The translations under genes and the position numbers were made by a program. From NCBI GenBank assembly GCA_037349105.1, contig JAYJMM010000085.1:124001-188000 (forward strand): a DNA stretch of 64,000 nucleotides, in the 5' to 3' direction. Position 1 is the stretch's first letter; each line of letters starts with the position of its first letter. The DNA is from Limnomonas spitsbergensis. Taxonomy: Eukaryota; Chlorophyta; Chlorophyceae; Chlamydomonadales. Positions 63,201-64,000 of the stretch are shown here, piece by piece. The notes beneath the pieces were generated by a model. The model saw nothing but the letters and a program-made list of their open reading frames with translations, was not told where the DNA came from and ran no database searches.

Positions 63201-63334
63201 AAGGCTTCAAGCGCAGCGTCAACCACCAAAGTATATCATTGCCCCGTCTTAGCAATCCAATGCTGACTTAATTGGAGAGAACCTTCCTTTGTGTTCTTCT
63301 CCTTCATTCCCTCTTACCTTAAAACTTCTTTTCT

Positions 63335-63740
63335 TCCAATGGGACAGTTGGGCGCTCATGCGGCTGAGTCTTTTTGAGCAGGGCGCAAAGGTGTTATGTC
63401 ATTGACTTAGCGGGAAGATTCCTTAGGGCGACTTAGTCCAGCCTAAGCTTCACCAACCCAGTTAGAGGGATCGGTGGCCAGCACCCTATGGCAACATCCC
63501 TCCCGGCTTTGTAAGTCCATGACATAACACCAGCTCCGACGCATGGGCAACTGATTATCTGGTACTCTCCCAGCTTTGTAAGTGCCGTACACTGTTAGCA
63601 TAGCACACTTCAGCCAGTTTGTACGAGCTACCACTTCCCCATCCCACAAATTCCTTTTATTTTCTCCCAACGGGACAGGTGGGCGCTCATGCGGCCAAGT
63701 CTTTTTTGAAGGGCCCAACGGTGAATGACTTTAATGAAAA
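63335..63740 (+). mobile_element. Two further solo LINE tails
   Basis: Tails at 63340-63405 ('gggcgctcatgcggctgagt', 'caaaggtgttatgtcattga') and 63675-63735 ('gggcgctcatgcggccaagt', ending 'aatgactttaatg'). Both have the same 'ctcccaa(t/c)gggaca(g)' lead. Sequence after 63740 shows no gene. Confidence 0.6.
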
Positions 63741-64000
63741 GGCAGCTGTAAGTAAGTGTAGGAAATCTGTAAGGTTCTTAAAGACCTCTTCTATACATTT
63801 CTCGTCCTCTTATATCTATACTCACAAATGTAACGACTCAGCAGTATTAGACTGCACTATACTGCTCTTTCTTCAAGAATACTTCATTACCCCGGTGTAC
63901 ACCTTGGGTAGTACTACACCGTTTCTGCACAGGTAATGAGTGATCACACGACACTATGTCTAGGTTACGTTTTGAACTGCCTTTGCTGGATGCGTTGGCA

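Overview
This is a stretch of nuclear DNA from an intron-rich eukaryote, most likely a green alga of prasinophyte type. The evidence is a mitochondrial bL33 gene of plant-like form, a secreted alpha carbonic anhydrase, an auxin-efflux-carrier-family transporter, short CCCTAAA-like interstitial repeats, GT-AG introns, and abundant LINE debris. The species assignment is inference. There is no sign of bacterial operons.

I rebuilt genes by hand from splice-site phase. Left to right: (1) minus-strand coiled-coil gene of unknown function, 5422 to 2579, five exons; (2) single-exon gag-like ORF, minus, 9333 to 8467; (3) tRNA-like gene, minus, near 11318-11244; (4) minus-strand gene with an Arg/Ser-rich leader and two hydrophobic exons, 19972 to 15014, possibly continuing in phase into two exons at 12242-11651; (5) complete two-exon mitochondrial ribosomal protein L33 gene, plus, 20274-20568, head-to-head with (4); (6) eleven-exon transporter gene, minus, 35295 to 23210; (7) plus-strand ankyrin-repeat gene, 35512-39073, head-to-head with (6); (8) ORF of 1,064 codons built on an 87-bp repeat with a 609-bp higher-order period, 42367-45561; (9) plus-strand alpha carbonic anhydrase gene, 49688-58018. 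The rest is LINE 3-prime ends, a short dispersed SINE-like repeat, and many satellites.

The most striking result is gene (6). All ten splice junctions keep frame. The product is about 624 residues: an AEC-type transporter whose central loop carries four MORN repeats in exact 23-residue register across two introns. I know of no described transporter with this layout, but I could not search for one.

The second result is genome-wide within the window. Almost every intron I could resolve contains degenerate tandem copies of the edge of its own neighbouring exon, including the splice site. This suggests that introns here grow, and may arise, by repeated local duplication across splice junctions. 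The other theme is a LINE family whose C-terminal zinc-finger region and conserved roughly 60-bp 3-prime tail recur about 20 times, often as solo tails.
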